Shown: in pieces, positions 31,128 to 43,933 of the stretch
Layout of the letters: every line of letters starts with the position of its first letter
Position numbering within the stretch: position 1 is the stretch's first letter
From: Codonopsis lanceolata
Lineage: Eukaryota > Streptophyta > Magnoliopsida > Asterales > Campanulaceae
DNA length: 64,000 bases
Assembly: GCA_013146195.2 (NCBI GenBank)
Contig: CM028381.1
Span: forward strand, 59,650,744 to 59,714,743
Reading direction: 5' to 3'
Notes under the pieces: model-generated
What the model saw: only the letters and a program-made list of their open reading frames with translations
Told to the model about the DNA's origin: nothing
Databases searched by the model: none
Position numbers and translations under genes: made by a program

Positions 31128-32339
31128 GGATGTGGTCTCGAGAGAGAGCCATCTAGCCTACTTTCGAGCTCCCATTTCTCATCCAGGAGGCTGGATGAAT
31201 GAAAGCAGTACTCATTAAGGGAAGCGGTGAGTTATGATTATTGGGGACGAAACCCCAGGGTATGATTGATTGGGTATTGAGCCCGGATCTTGGTTGAGAT
31301 TGGATCTCATGGTAAGTTGGTTGGGTTTTGAACCCGGATTTGATTGTAACGGTTCGATTTACGATTACTGTTACACATGATTATTTATGAGCATTTATAT
31401 GAAAAATAATATGCTACTTGATTTATGTGAGTTTATGTGCTTTAAAATTTAAGTACATGTTTCATGATGGTATACTAGCATGATACCATGATTTTATATG
31501 ATTGCACATTATGCCATGCCATGTCATAATATGCCATACGTTGCATTTAGAAACTTACTGGGTCATTATGACTCACTCCGTGTGATTGTTTTCCCTAGTG
31601 TGTGCAGTGATCCCGTTAGTACGCGCAGCGGCTTCGGATAGCGATTTCTAGCAGGTGGTCTTCCAAGTCATAAGCTTGGAGCTATTTATTATTATTGTTG
31701 TTGTTTTTCAGTGAGACTCGGATGTAAAGTTATGTAGACTTTACTTGGGTAGATTGTAGTATTATGTTAATGTTGTGTATTTGGGAGCCGGTTGTATATC
31801 CGAGCTTCTGTATCCTTAGAATTATTTTCGTTGTCATTTCGAGCATGTGTGGCTCGTTTATTCTAGTTTTGGTATTGTTGTTGTTCCTTCCTCCGACAGT
31901 TTTAGTCGTGAGATTTGGTTGGTGGTTTAGCATTGATTATATTGTTATGGTTGAATTGTTCCTCCGGCAAGTTATAGCCGTTGAGTGTTGTTATCAGGTT
32001 GGGATTTTGATAGTTGCCGGCCTTGGTTGCCGATGGTTAGTGGCGCGTGTCTAATGTTGCGTCACGCGCGTCGAATTTTTTGGGCCGAGAGATTTACTAT
32101 CTCTTTGGTTGTTTTTATTTAGGAGCTTGTTAGCTCGGGTCCCATTATGGTTTTGCTTCCGCAGGTTTTAGTTTTTATTATCCTGTATCGCCGTTATGGC
32201 TTTGTCTTCTTGTCTTGAGCGTGTTGGCTCGTCTTTTGACTCGCACCATTATGCTTAGCAGGTGCTTGTTTGTCTCTTAGTTTGTCCTGATGGCACGACC
32301 TTGGGATCTCGTCTTGGGATCCGGGTCGGGTCGTCACAG

Positions 32340-32352
32340 TTTGTATCAGAGC
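32340..32352 (+). other. Primer binding site of the gag-only element
   Basis: TTTGTATCAGAGC directly after the LTR end, one base different from the TGGTATCAGAGC complement of initiator methionine tRNA. Confidence 0.8.
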
Positions 32353-32449
32353 TATTGGTTAGTTATTTCGCCAGGATAGGTTCCTTGGCCTAGTTGGGTT
32401 GGGTTTATTGTTGAGATTTTTAACGTCGAGTGTTCCTTGTAGGTATATT

Positions 32450-33437
32450 ATGTCAGGAGCTTGGCGTGGAGCTAGTTCTAGCAGACCTCATTCGGGTACC
32501 GTTCGTGGTAATGAGAGAAGGGAAAACGTTAATGATCCGCGTGTGACTCCTCAACAAATGTTTAGAGGGGAAGATGATTCCACTATACTTGGGAGATTTT
32601 TGAAGTTAGAACCTGAGGGCTTCGATGGAGAGCCCGATGCTTCTAAAGCCGAACATTGGTTAGAAAGGATGGAGAAGATCTTTGAAGTTATGGGTTGTAC
32701 ATCAAAGGAGATGGTGACCCTAGCAGTGTTTAAATTGAATGGTGCGGCTGACCATTGGTGGCATATAGTACGAGATAGATGGAGACACTATGGAGTACCT
32801 CAAGTGTGGGAAAATTTCATAATGGAGTTTAGGGCACAGTTTATTCCAAAGTAGTTCGGAAAGAAGAGAAATGGAATTTATTGCGCTAGAACAAGGAGAT
32901 ATGACTGTGGCTCAATATTCGGCGAAGTTCACGTAGTTGGCTCATTCTTGTGGTTACTTAGTACCGATGAGGCTAAGAAGACCCACCGGTTTGTAAAAGG
33001 CCTAAAGATGAAGTATCGTAGGCGGCTTATTCTCTTGACTCACGAGTACCGAGATCTTTGTGGATCGTGCTTATGCGATGGAGTTGGACTTCGAGGAGTA
33101 TGCTCAAAAGAGAACCTCGAGAGCTATTAAGAGTAATGATAATATTGGGAGGCAAGTAGCACCTCAGAATGTTAATCAAGGAATCATACGTACTGGTAGA
33201 CAGAGTGATGTTCCTACCTCTAGTCGGAGACGACGAGGCGGTGAGTTGATATGTAATTTTTGTATGAAGACAGGACATGCCGAGAACAGATGTTGGGGCA
33301 AGGCAGGAAAGTGCTATGCTTGTGGTGGTGATCATGTTCGTAAAGATTGCCCGAAGATGAGGGTTAATCAGTCTGGGAGTACTAGTCGACAATCTGGTGG
33401 CTCCAAGAGAGATAGTGGTGGTCGGCCTAGAGTTTGA
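32450..33437 (+). pseudogene. Chromovirus-type gag of the gag-only element, broken
   Basis: The likely start is the ATG at 32450 (MSGAWRGASSS). The first 135 codons are open and hold the retrotransposon gag capsid-type domain (FKLNGAADHWW, WENFIMEFRAQFIP). A TAG at 32852 and frameshifts then follow, with the ALEQGDMTVAQYSAKF block still legible near 32888. The frame reopens at about 33060. It carries two zinc knuckles near 33250-33350 (CNFCMKTGHAENRC and CYACGGDHVRKDCP) and stops at 33437. Gag would package the element RNA. Here it cannot be made whole. No pol frame follows. Confidence 0.85.
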
Positions 33438-35212
33438 GGTCGTGTGCGCGTGGCAGTTGGCCATTGCGGAGTTTTGAAACCTATCCGAATAGGAAGGTAT
33501 GCTCTCGTATATATATATATTATACCGTTACTATTATTGTTGTTATTATGAGTACACGTCCTATCGGTAGCTCATGTGCATTCATACATACATTACATGG
33601 TGTATTGCATATTGTTGGTTTATTGTTTGATTGGGGATAAAGCCTCAATGTGATGTTGGTATATGATATTGTTTGATTTGTGAATTGCCGGTAGGTAATC
33701 ACACATGGTTTTGGATTCTTGTGTAGTCTACATATATATAGGACTATACTATATATAAGGAGCATTGAAGATGAATTTATGTTACGACGATAGTAACTAA
33801 TGGTTTTATGGGGTTACAGTTTTGTAGGCCTATATTAAGAGCCGGGGTATGAATATTTGTATATATATGTATATATATATGAAGCATGAATTGTATGATG
33901 ATATTTATTAATTTGATATGATACTTGTATATCCTATGGGGATATGTTTAAGGTGATCAATAATATACATCTATAATATTGTTATGATTATTATGCGAGT
34001 AGGATACACTCGATAAGTGCGAAAGTTAAGTGTTGCGATCTATGGGTTGATTTTAGTGCGTGAACAAGTATGATGTTTCACCGCAATTTTGTTGAAGTGT
34101 CGATGTTTAGGAGACGCTTAGAATTTACACTAGTTGTAGACTTGGTCTAGAAATTAAGAAAGGTTAGAATTGTGAAGTATAGACATTACGACTTCTAGTA
34201 TCCGCGTCCGTACGTGGTGACTTCTAGTGAGATTTCTTTGTTATGTGTACTAAGTACACGAGTTTTGTAGTAAGTATGATTGTTGTTTGCCAAGGTAATA
34301 GACCTTGTTACTTGACTTGATTTCATTCAGTTATGTGCATTAGTTGTAGGGAGCACCTACTTGATGCATCTACATTGTAGTATATTAAACTCTCATTCCA
34401 TAATTATTATCTCCTGCTCATTCATTTCCTTAGCATAGGAGACTATTAAAGGATGCTTAAAACCTTTTTATCATGAACCTTCGCATCCTTGCAACGAAAG
34501 CTTTTGAATATCCAATTTAGCCGGTACCCTAAATTGGTGATCAAAAGAGGTTCGTTGTTGGACTAGGATCGGTGTGAATTATAGTAGAAATTGACTATAC
34601 CCGTTACCAAATGGAATGGACATAAATGGAAAGAATTTTTAAAACATTTCATTGATGTGCTCTTATGTGTTCTTACCCGCGATAGGGAGATTGCGAGTAT
34701 TACTTGCATGGCTTGAAATGTCAACTTGATTGTCTCTGATTTGGTTGAGAATTGCTCTATAGGCAATTATTACTTCTTGTGACTTAAGATCTGTTATACG
34801 CGAATTTTATAATGTGCCCGGGACAAATAGTTTCGGTAGCTGAATGTTTATGATATGATTGAACTTGTTTCCATGTTAAACGTTGGGGTTTGTGTACATG
34901 ATTGGTTAGTATTATTCGTATGTGTTTTCGAGACTCGAATATGAGTCATATTATTTCTAATCTAAAGAGTTTAGTGTTGTTGTGCCTATTGAAGGTCCTG
35001 AAACCTGAGTTTGGATCATGGTAGTTTGATCCTCATATACTTGATTTGGTTATTGTGATGGTAGACTCGGAGACTGAGTCTAGGATTATGGTTTTTGAGC
35101 ATCGAGTGTTCACTCGGGATTGTGAGACACCGTAGTGGTGTCTAGGTATTCCATGTTGAGGTGATGACCTAGCATTGGTTTGAGATATGGTTTAGAATTC
35201 GGGACGAATTCT
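33438..35212 (+). other. Non-coding spacer between gag and 3' LTR
   Basis: About 1.8 kb without protein-like frames. It is conserved in the related element at 44680-46620 (for example GGCCATTGCGGAGTTTTGA at 33460, and CTTCGCATCCTTGCAACGAA near 34480). It therefore belongs to the family and is not random filler. Several TA runs lie at 33510-33525 and 33870-33890. Confidence 0.7.
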
Positions 35213-35229
35213 TTTTAAGGGGTAGAGGA
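35213..35229 (+). other. Polypurine tract
   Basis: TTAAGGGGTAGAGGA directly precedes the TG of LTR B, the expected position and composition for the plus-strand primer. Confidence 0.8.
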
Positions 35230-38200
35230 TGTAAGATCCCGATTCCCGGTTAGCTTGAATTGCGTGCAATGCTCGCATTTCTTCTTTGGTTGATTGCTCG
35301 TTTGGTTCGTGAGAGAGTCTAAATGTGTATGAGAGACCACATTAAGACTAAAACACTTTTAAGAGATGTCATATAGTTGTCGACTTGCTAAAGTCAAAAG
35401 TCGTAACCCGACGGTAGTCGAAATGCGACGCGATTGAGAGTTTATTCGGGTTTTGTGTTCTTGACCTCGATTTGGTCCCAGATCTTTACATGATGATTAA
35501 ATAACATGTTTAGATGTGTTAGACTTCTAATTGGATGTATTCCATAAGTCTCGTGAAGTTTTGACGCCTCGGGAATAGCAATTCTCCTTTTCACGTAGTT
35601 TGAGATTGAGCCGGGCGATCGTCTCGTCTTTCGGGAGCTTATTTCCCCTATCTGTTGTGCATCATCAGAGAGGCATTCAGGCCTATTTTGTAGCCCTAAT
35701 AGGTGCTTATAATCATGGGTTATTACCCGTCGGTTTGTGGTTTCATTCGACGTTTCGTTAGCAAGTTGTTACGTCTTGCGTCGGTTTCGCCCCGGGTTGT
35801 TTCGGGTGTTGTTTATGGGAGTTTAGACCTACTTTAAAAGTGGTTTGAGACTTGGATGGATTAAATTAATGTTTGAGGACTTTAAGGGTTCAATTGTGAG
35901 CCATTTTGAAGCTTTAAGGCTCGAGGATGCATGCGGGAGCGACCGAAACCGAGCAAGGAATCAACAAAGGGGTTTTGGTGTGGAATAGTGTGATGCGCTC
36001 GCATCATACTTGCTTGATGCGACCGCAAGGGTCCTGGCAGCCCATTACGGGTTTTTGTTAAAAATTGAACTGTTGACCAACTTATACCCACCCAAACCCA
36101 ATCTAAACTAAACCTAAACCCTCCTACTTAACTTAAGACATGTCCTAACCATCTAATTGAGATTGGGAGGTGGATTAGTGTGGGTAATTAAGGGGAAACA
36201 AACCTATTAATCTAAACTACACCCACTTACCTTCTAACACATATAAGCCACAAAACACCACTAAAGCCTCCCATTTTCTGCCTACACTTCACAAAAACGT
36301 GGGAGAGCTTGAGAGAGGAGTTTTCTAGGGTTCTTGAGTGCCCAATCTTGGAGGCCATAGCTTGGGACCTTCTTCCCCCAATCTACACCATAGTTTTGAA
36401 GAAGGGATTGAAGAGAACAACACCCACCACTTGGAATTTCGGGATTGTGGCTTGAAGGGGCTGAACCAAGGTAAGTTTCTACCCTATTCCTCCTTCTTTT
36501 GGGCTCCATTGACCCTAGGGAAACAATCATTTGTGCTATGTGAGGTCAATGGAAGCCATTGTTAGGGTTTGTAGAAGATGCCATGAACCTAGGTTTTCAA
36601 ATTGATGATAGAGTTGATTGAACCTATGTGAGACCATGATTTATGTGAAATTCATGTTCTAAATAGTCTATTGAACTTGGTTATGTTGGTTATCCATGAG
36701 TATTGAAGTTAATTTGGTAGAGATACTTGGAGGGTGTTTTGCCCAAATTTTGTTTTAGCTTGCAAAATTATTGATGTGAGCTTGATTACTATGTTTTATA
36801 TGCTTAATAGAGTATATTAAACCATGTTGTATGATTTAATCATGAATTGGGAATTATGATTAGTAAGGTGACTTGAATGCATTTAGGCACAAGATGGCTA
36901 ATTTGTTCTAAGTTGCATTGCGAAGTAATTTTGTCGGGTTTATGTGAGTCAACGAACATGGGAAGATGATTATGGATGTTAGTTGCGAATATAGAGGATA
37001 TTGAGAACCATGTCTTCTATGCCCTAAAATTTTAGAAAGGGTAGATTGGACTCAACGGAGTCATTATAAGTTCGATTAAGTGCTAAATGAACTTGAGTTG
37101 AAATCCTACGACGATTGGATTTCGTTTGGTTAATGGAGTGAAAAACATAACTTCCAAATTTTAAATGGTTGGTGATTGTGATGTGTTTTGTGGATTTTAG
37201 TCTTGGGAATTAAGCCCGAACGACTATTGGGAATTGTTTGTAAACTTTAATGAATTATTTCGGTGTGGAGTTATAAAACACATAAAGAATGAAATGTGTT
37301 AGTAAGACTCAACGGAGTCGTAATAAGGCCAATAAAATGATAAAGAGCCTTGGGTTGAAACCCTACAATGTTTGGGTTTGTTTGGGTTATGATTATGCAC
37401 ACCGGGGTTTTTGGTTTGTGTCCAATGGAGACACTCATGGTATGAAGACTCATTAGAAATATGTTTTGAGCATGCTTGTTAGAGCATGGACATTTGAGAC
37501 CAACGTATGGTCACGTGTATATGTAAGAGAAGATTAAGAAAGAATTCTCTCCTTAAGGATTTTTGGTTGCGTGCTTATAAAAGCACTTGTGAGAAAGTGA
37601 CTACGGAGTAGTCATGATGTTTTTGAGTATGGGGTTGGTGTTATCGATCATGTATGACGATTAGGACTATGATTGAGTCCGGTGTACTTAAAATAAAGAC
37701 TAAAAATAATGAGTCTTGAATTGTGGATATTTTGAGACTAGCGTAGTAGTCGTTGGTTTGATTTGAGTTGAGGATTATGGAAGACCTCATATTATGTTTT
37801 ATTAAGCTTGTATGCTATACTTGACTGGTTGATGACTTGAGGAATAATAAGTACCTCAATATGTAGTTTTTGAACTAAACTTGTAAGTTAGTTGAACTCA
37901 ATGGTTATATGCAAATATATGCATTGTTCATGATGTTTGGTAGAGCATTATGTCCTACTTGATTTTATGCAATTATATGCATGGTTTATGAGATTTCGTA
38001 GAGCATTATGTCATACGTGGTTATATGCAAATATGTGCATGGATATGGGATTTTGTGGAGCATTATGCCCTACTTGTTTATATGCAATTATATGCATGGT
38101 TTATGAGATTGTTGTAGAGCATTATGTCCTACATGGTTTAATGAGTCCGATAATTATGAACTTGGTCTCATTGGTTTATACAAGTAAATATCTACTTGAT

Positions 38201-39535
38201 CGTTTGGTTTAAGTCCAGCTGGTGGGTTTGGTTGTTGTGTCGACAATGGGACGATTCATAGTCTTTGGGAACAATCGCTATGAATCGTTGCATTGGGTCC
38301 TTTTTCTCCTCACTATTTGGCCAATAGTGGGATGTGGTCTCGAGAGAGAGCCATCTAGCCTACTTTCGAGCTCCCATTTCTCATCCGGAGACTGGATGAA
38401 TGAAACGAGTACTCATTAAGGGAAACTGGTGAGTTATGATTATTGGGGACGAAACCCCAGGGTATGATTGATTGGGTATTGAGCCCGGATCTTGGTTTGA
38501 GATTTGATCTCATGGTAAGTTGGTTGGGTTTTGAACCCGGATTTGATTGTAACGGTTCGATCTACGTTTACTGTTACACATGTTTCTTTATGAGCATTTA
38601 TATGAAAGTTATTATGCTACATGATTTATGTGAGTTTATGTGCTTTAAAAATTAAGTACATGTTTCTTGTTGGTATACTAGCATGATACCATGATTTTTA
38701 TATGATTGCACATTATGCCATGCCATGTCATAATATGCCATATAGTTGCATTTTAGAAACTTACTGGGTCATTATGACTCACTCCGTGTGATTGTTTTCC
38801 CTAGTGTGTGCAGTGATCCCATTGCAATGCCGGATAGCGATTTCTAGCGGTGGTCTTCCAAGTCATAAGCTTGGAGCTACTTATTATTATTGTTGTTGTT
38901 TTTCAGTGAGACTCGGATGTAAAGTTATGTAGACTTTACTTGGGTAGATTGTAGTATTATGTTAATGTTGTGTATTTGGGAGCCGGTTGTATATCCGAGC
39001 TTCTGTATCCTTAGAATTATTTCCGTTGTCATTTCGAGCATGTGTGGCTCGTTTATTCTAGTTTTGGTATTATTGTTGTTCCTTCCTCCGACAGTTTTAG
39101 TCGTGAGATTTGGTTGGTGGTTTAGCATTGATTATATTGTTATGGTTGAATTGTTCCTCCGGCAAGTTATAGTCGTTGAGTGTTGTTTATCAGGTTGGGA
39201 TTTTGATAGTTGCCTGCCTTGGTTGCCGATGGTTAGTGGCGCGTGTCTAATGTTGCGTCACGCACGTCGAATTTTTTTGGGCCGAGAGATTTACTATCTC
39301 TTTGGTTGTTTTTATTTAGGAGCTTGTTAGCTCGGGTCCCATTATGGTTTTGCTTCCGCAGGTTTTAGTTTTTATTATCTTGTATCGCCGTTATGGCTTT
39401 GTCTTCTTGTCTTGAGCGTGTTGGCTCGTCTTTTGACTCGCACCGTTATGCTTAGCAGGTGCTTGTTTGTCTCTTAGTTTGTCCTGATGGCACGACCTTG
39501 GGATCCCGTCTTGGGATCCGGGTCGGGTCGTCACA
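35230..39535 (+). repeat. Right LTR (LTR B) of the gag-only element
   Basis: Starts TGTAAGATCCCG and ends GGGTCGTCACA; 4306 bp. TATA-like box at 36242-36246. Four copies of a 56-59-bp unit (GAGCATTATGTCCTAC-type words at 37945, 38001, 38058 and 38117) against two in LTR A explain most of the length difference. Palindrome pair at 35991-36030, the second with a mismatched right arm. Its middle part resembles LTR C more than LTR A. Confidence 0.9.
35991..36030. promoter_or_regulatory. Palindrome pair in U3 of LTR B
   Basis: TGATGCGCTCGCATCA (35991-36006) is perfect. The second, TGATGCGACCGCAAGG (36015-36030), has a left arm of the GATGCG class and a right arm of the CGCAAGG class. GGCAG and TTACGGG follow, and the TATA-like box is 211 bp downstream. 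Confidence 0.65.
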
Positions 39536-40430
39536 ACAAGTCCCACTGGTGCTTCTTCTGCTCACTTTGCAGGCTGCATAATCTGCGTCTGAATATCCAA
39601 CTAGATTGAAGTTGTTGGATTTTGAATACCAGATGCCTAGATTTGTTGTTTTTGAAACATATCTGATGATACGTTTGGCGCAAGCAAATGTGACTCCTTT
39701 GATCTGCTGAAATCTAGCACAAACACAAACAAAGAAACATAATGTCAGTCTACTAGCAAGGTAAAGAAGTGAACCTATGATTCCTCGATACTTGGTCATG
39801 TTCTCTTGCTTTCCCTTTTCATCTTTGTCAAGATGGCAGTCGGTAGACATTGGAGTTTCAAATCCTTTGGTGAATCAAGACCAAACTTCTTGATTAGTTC
39901 CTTTGCATATTTGGTTTGGTGATGAAGATCCGTCCGTCTGTTGTATCTGATCTGGAAAATAGGTAAGTTCACCCATCATGCTCATCTCGAACTTGCTTTG
40001 CATCGCCTTCTCGCTTCTCGAATCTTTTGCACATGCTTTGGTTAGTTGATCCAAAGATGATGTCGTCCACATAGATTTGTACTAGAAGAGAATGGCCTTT
40101 GTGCTTGAGGATGAATAAAGTAGTGTCGATTCTTCCTCTCACGAATCCTTGTTCAATTAAGAACTTGGATAGAGTTTCATACCAAGCTCTAGGAGCTTGC
40201 TTCAGGCCGTAGAGAGCTTTCTTGAGTCGGTAGACGTGGTCCGGTTTGTCTCGAGATGACAAATCTTGGAGGTTCCACGTATACAGTTTCTTGAAGATCA
40301 CCATTCGAAAGGCACTCTTAACATCCATCGATACACTTTGAAGTCCATGAAGCGAGGCATAAGCTAGAAAGATTCGATTGCTTCTAGTCTAGCAAGGAGC
40401 AAAGCGTTTCATCAAAGTCAATTCCTTCTT
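39536..40430 (-). pseudogene. Copia copy 2: reverse transcriptase and RNase H, truncated
   Basis: Minus strand. The RT block holds KALYGLKQAPRAWYETL and the catalytic YVDD (40062-40073). RNase H follows with YRGIIGSLLYLASR and a VGYSDADYA motif, then RRSTSGTC, where LTR B of the gag-only element cuts it at 39536. Frameshifts between blocks (near 39870 and 39970) and an N-terminal RT segment that is poorly legible make it a pseudogene. Its family is the SIRE/Maximus-like copia, as in copy 1. Confidence 0.85.
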
Positions 40431-41100
40431 TGTCCCGGTCAGCCACTGAGCAACCAATCTAGCTTTGTTTAGTGACATTTCCATCTTCATCTCTTTTATT
40501 TGAATACCCACTTGGTGCCGATGATGATCGATCGGTCTTTGAACTAAGCTCCACACCTTACATCTTTCAACCGATTAAACTCTTCTTGCATAGCTTCAAT
40601 CCGATTATGATCTTCGATAGCTTCATCAATCTTTTTTGGTTCGAGTTCGATACAAATGCATAAGCAAACAAAGTTTCTTCTCGAACCTTATTTCATTTAA
40701 CTCTGAGTTGAGATCACCAATTATTTGAGAAATGGGATGATCTCTTGCTTCAATAACATTGGAGGAAGATCACTTGTGGATTCTTCCCTTAAGAATTCGA
40801 GTTGGTTGAGAAGGAGATTCACCAAAATACGGTTCAAGAAATAGAGTCTTCAAAACTTTCATTTTCTCTCGTGAACAAGAAGGATGAGAGATCTCGTAAA
40901 GGTTCTTGGGGTAAAACAAGAGATGGGTTCAAGGTCAATAGATGAGTTGTTATCGGTATCGGTGAGGTCTCGTCTACGGTGAAGAGTTACCCAGGTATTG
41001 GTGGGATCTCGCAGCTTGCCATTTTCTCGATAAGGATTGGAAGTAGATGCCTGTATTTGGACTGTCTCATCATTATCGAATCATTACGTCGCTCGAGCCA
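40431..41100 (-). pseudogene. Copia copy 2: N-terminal RT and linker, heavily decayed
   Basis: Minus-strand sequence keeps scattered copia pol similarity but no frame longer than about 60 codons. I assign it by position between integrase and RT. Confidence 0.5.
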
Positions 41101-42030
41101 TTCTAGGCTCTAACAAGTCATATTCATCAAAAGAAACATGCACGTATTCTAAGATTTTTAAGTTAGATTTCAAAATGCGAAATGCTTTTGAATGTTTGGA
41201 ATACCCGAAAAATTCCTTCGCGATTTTGCATCAAATTTTCCTCTATACTCTTTTCCATTATAACGAATAAAACATTTACAACCGAAGATTTTAAGAAATC
41301 CAATGTTTGGGGATCTTCCTCTCCATATTTTATATGGAGTTTTATTATGAAACTTGTTTACGAGGATCTATTCTGCAGGTAAAAGCAAGCGTGATGCTGC
41401 CCGTAAATACTTCGAAGTTTAGCTTCGCCAAGCATTGTTCTAGCCGCTTCAATCGGTGTTCTGTTCTTCCGTTCAGCTATACCATTTTGTTGAGGAGTAC
41501 CGGCGAGAAAGTTGTGGCCGATCCCATGGTCATCACAAGATTTTTCTACATCGTTGTTTTTGAATTCGGTCGTTGAAACCGATCTTATGTCGCAAATGTC
41601 TTCAAGCTTTTGAGTTTGAAGTCTTCTAAAAAGTGCAGTGACTAGATCATACGTTTCATCTTTAGATGTCATAGTTTCAAAAGTGAATCTAGAGTAGTCA
41701 TCAACTACTACAAGTGTACTTGTCTCCCGAAATACCGGTTGTTGTAATAGGTCCAAAGAGATCCATATGCAGAAGTTGAAGAGGTCTGCATTTATTACAA
41801 TGCAGACTTTCTTTTGAAGGAAGACTTGGAAAGTTTTCCTAGTTGACAAGCTTACAACGTCATGATCGGCAGACACCGTAGACCTCGACAAGCCCATTTT
41901 GGAGAGCTTGAGAGGTGCTTGAAGTTGAGGTTGAGCTTGTGCATAACGCTTTGGCATTATTGTTGCGAGGAACATTGTTGGCCTACTAGGCAGAGAAATC
42001 TCTAGAAGATTTAAGTCCACGACATAGGCG
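41101..42030 (-). pseudogene. Copia copy 2: integrase
   Basis: A 220-codon minus-strand frame (41358-42020) contains VVVDDYSRFTF, SKDETYDLVT and the GTPQQNGIAERKNRT block with the third acidic residue. The second acidic motif is altered. The C-terminal GKF-like segment continues to about 41150 in other frames. The zinc-binding part is broken. Confidence 0.75.
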
Positions 42031-43933
42031 TTTCCTTGTCATTCTGCGTCGATGTGTGGAGCATGATTCCACTGTCTTTGATGAGAGCCTTGGTTTGGAT
42101 GAATTAGCATAGAAGTCCTGCTCCTTGAAATTGTGATATGCTTTCGAGAAGATTGTGCTTTAAACCACTTACTAGAGAAAACTTTGTTGATGGAGGGCTT
42201 CCTCAATTGAGCCATATCTAATTGTCTTTCATCTTGCGTTGTCTCAAATAGCGTAGGTCCTTTTGCTTGACTATATACGTAGAAGACTTAGGTCATGTGT
42301 CTTGAGCGACCCTTGTCTAGGTACCAGGATGTCTTTGTTTTTCGATTCTATAGCCATGAAGCATTCTGTAAAAGAGTTAAAAGCAAAACAAGGTACCCTT
42401 TATTTGGGTCCCTAGGATTAGCAACCTTTTGCAACCCGTACACCTTGACCTTGAGAGAAGCTAGGTCTCGGATCTTAGGGTGAACCTTAGCGAGGCGATG
42501 CGGTTGCCGGATGGCTAAGCAATGAAAATTACATAAATGGAAAGTCAGCAGAGGCGTTTGGTCTTGAAGAGTGCTTATGATCATTCATTTTCTTGACATT
42601 CATTTTTGTTCGGCTTGCTTGTTGGCGGTAGACTTAATTGGATTCTTTCGAATCTTCACAGGGTAACCACAGACTTAGCTTTAGCTTTTACGTTGAAAAC
42701 CTTCGAGGAGGATTCGGTAGAATGCCTTTAAGTTTACCTGAGTAAAGGGATTTACTGTTTCATAGACAAACTTGATGATTCTGGGTTTTAGCGGGTCTAC
42801 GAGTCGGTGAGACTTTGCCTTGGCATAGTGGAGGTGAACTTCACTTTCTCAGATTGCCTTCTGGGTTTCTCATTTGAATCATTCATTTGGCTTTCCTTTC
42901 GAGATTTAGGGTAAGCATAAGGGACATTTGAGTAACAAGGGCCTTACTTTTTTCCAAATGTGTTTAGAGATATATCATTAGCAGGTTCGGATTCACCTTT
43001 TCTTTGTCGGAAGAGATTGTCGGAAGAGGCAGCGTCTGAATATCCTATGCTGATTTATCATTGCTAGATTTTTTGGCTTATAAGGATTTCTTGAAATGCA
43101 TCCTTGGAGCTATTCCGAGTCAATTGTCTTTTCGAGAAATTTTCTCTAGGTCTAGTCTTTTGATGTGCTCGGTCAGGCAGTCAATTTTGTCATGAAGAAA
43201 TTTGTTTTCTTCCTGAGTTTGATACTCTCTTGTTGGCGACTATTGAGAATTTGAATCTCAAGCGCCATAAAGATTTCTCAAATGTAAGTTTCTCGCGGAG
43301 TTCTTAGCCGGTTTAACATAGGATACTCTAAAGGAATTAAATTCTAAGCATATCGATTATCCTGAGAAGTTCTTCCTTCTGAAATTATCAACATTGGTTT
43401 CATTTTTGAAGGACTTGGTGAAACTACAACTTCATTTTGAGTCATAGGTAGGACATGAATCATGAGCTATTAAAGCATATGTTAGCTTGCTCACAATCCT
43501 CTTCCTCCTCTTACGAATCGGTCTCAAGAACCATGAAGCAACTTTGTTTGTCTTGATGTCTTGACCAACATACCCTTTTGTTTTGAAATTTTTCTACAAA
43601 ATGGGTTTCGGTATGCTTCAAATTTTGGCTTAGGACATTTTGAGGCAAAATGACGAGTTTTCTACATTTATAACACCTGAGCTCTTTCTTAGATGAGCTT
43701 TCACCAATCTTCTGAAAGGTTGTTGGTGAGTGTTCTTCCTTCCATATTTTGCAAATTTTTGAAAAGCGTTTAATAAACATAGCAAATTGTTCATCGGATA
43801 AAAAATCATTTTCACTTGGAAGAAGTAGAAGGTTTGTTTTCAACAATGATTTCTTCTTGGACCATGGTTGGCAAAGACGATTACGGCTGTCTTGATCTAG
43901 AGCTTGATTAACTTCAAGTTCATAAACCTTTAA
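42031..43933 (-). pseudogene. Copia copy 2: protease and gag, cut by gap
   Basis: Going down the minus strand from the gap, gag shows an LSDEQFAMFIKRFSK stretch and a zinc-knuckle region (CYKCRK then PQNV, 43511-43846). It then shows the coiled-coil region (about 42900-43400) and the protease/GAG-pre-integrase remnants (42050-42420). The sequence at the gap edge equals 13135-13170 of copy 1. The start of gag and the 5' LTR are missing. Confidence 0.7.

Larger units (their letters stand above)
28134..32338 (+). repeat. Left LTR (LTR A) of the gag-only element
   Basis: Starts TGTAAGATCCCGATTCCCGG and ends GGGTCGGGTCGTCACA directly before the primer site; 4205 bp. A TATA-like CATATAA lies at 29144-29150. 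It holds the palindrome pair at 28897-28935, two hairpins at 31042-31127, and two copies of a 57-bp unit near 30840-30930. The first 760 bp and last 1.9 kb look nearly identical to LTR B. The middle (about 28900-30450) differs far more. Confidence 0.9.
28134..39535 (+). mobile_element. Gag-only long-LTR element (TR-GAG-like, chromovirus type), chimeric
   Basis: Two long LTRs (28134-32338 and 35230-39535) flank an internal region of only 2.9 kb. That region has a primer site, a broken gag and a polypurine tract, but no protease, reverse transcriptase or integrase. This matches the TR-GAG class of non-autonomous plant elements, mobilised by enzymes of related elements. Gag type and LTR style point to the Tekay/Del chromoviruses. 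The left flank is Athila integrase and the right flank is copia RNase H. The 5-bp flanks (ACCAA and ACAAG) do not match, so the two ends probably come from different insertions joined by recombination or misassembly. Confidence 0.75.

Noticed and set aside
30975..31202. Open frame of 75 codons that recurs at 38222-38419
   Set aside because: It overlaps the conserved hairpins. Conservation is at the level of the nucleotide dyads, and the frame has no family resemblance.
31764..32054. Hydrophobic open frame that recurs at 38959-39330
   Set aside because: It recurs only because LTRs A and B are near copies. It is not kept in LTRs C or D, and lies in non-coding LTR sequence.
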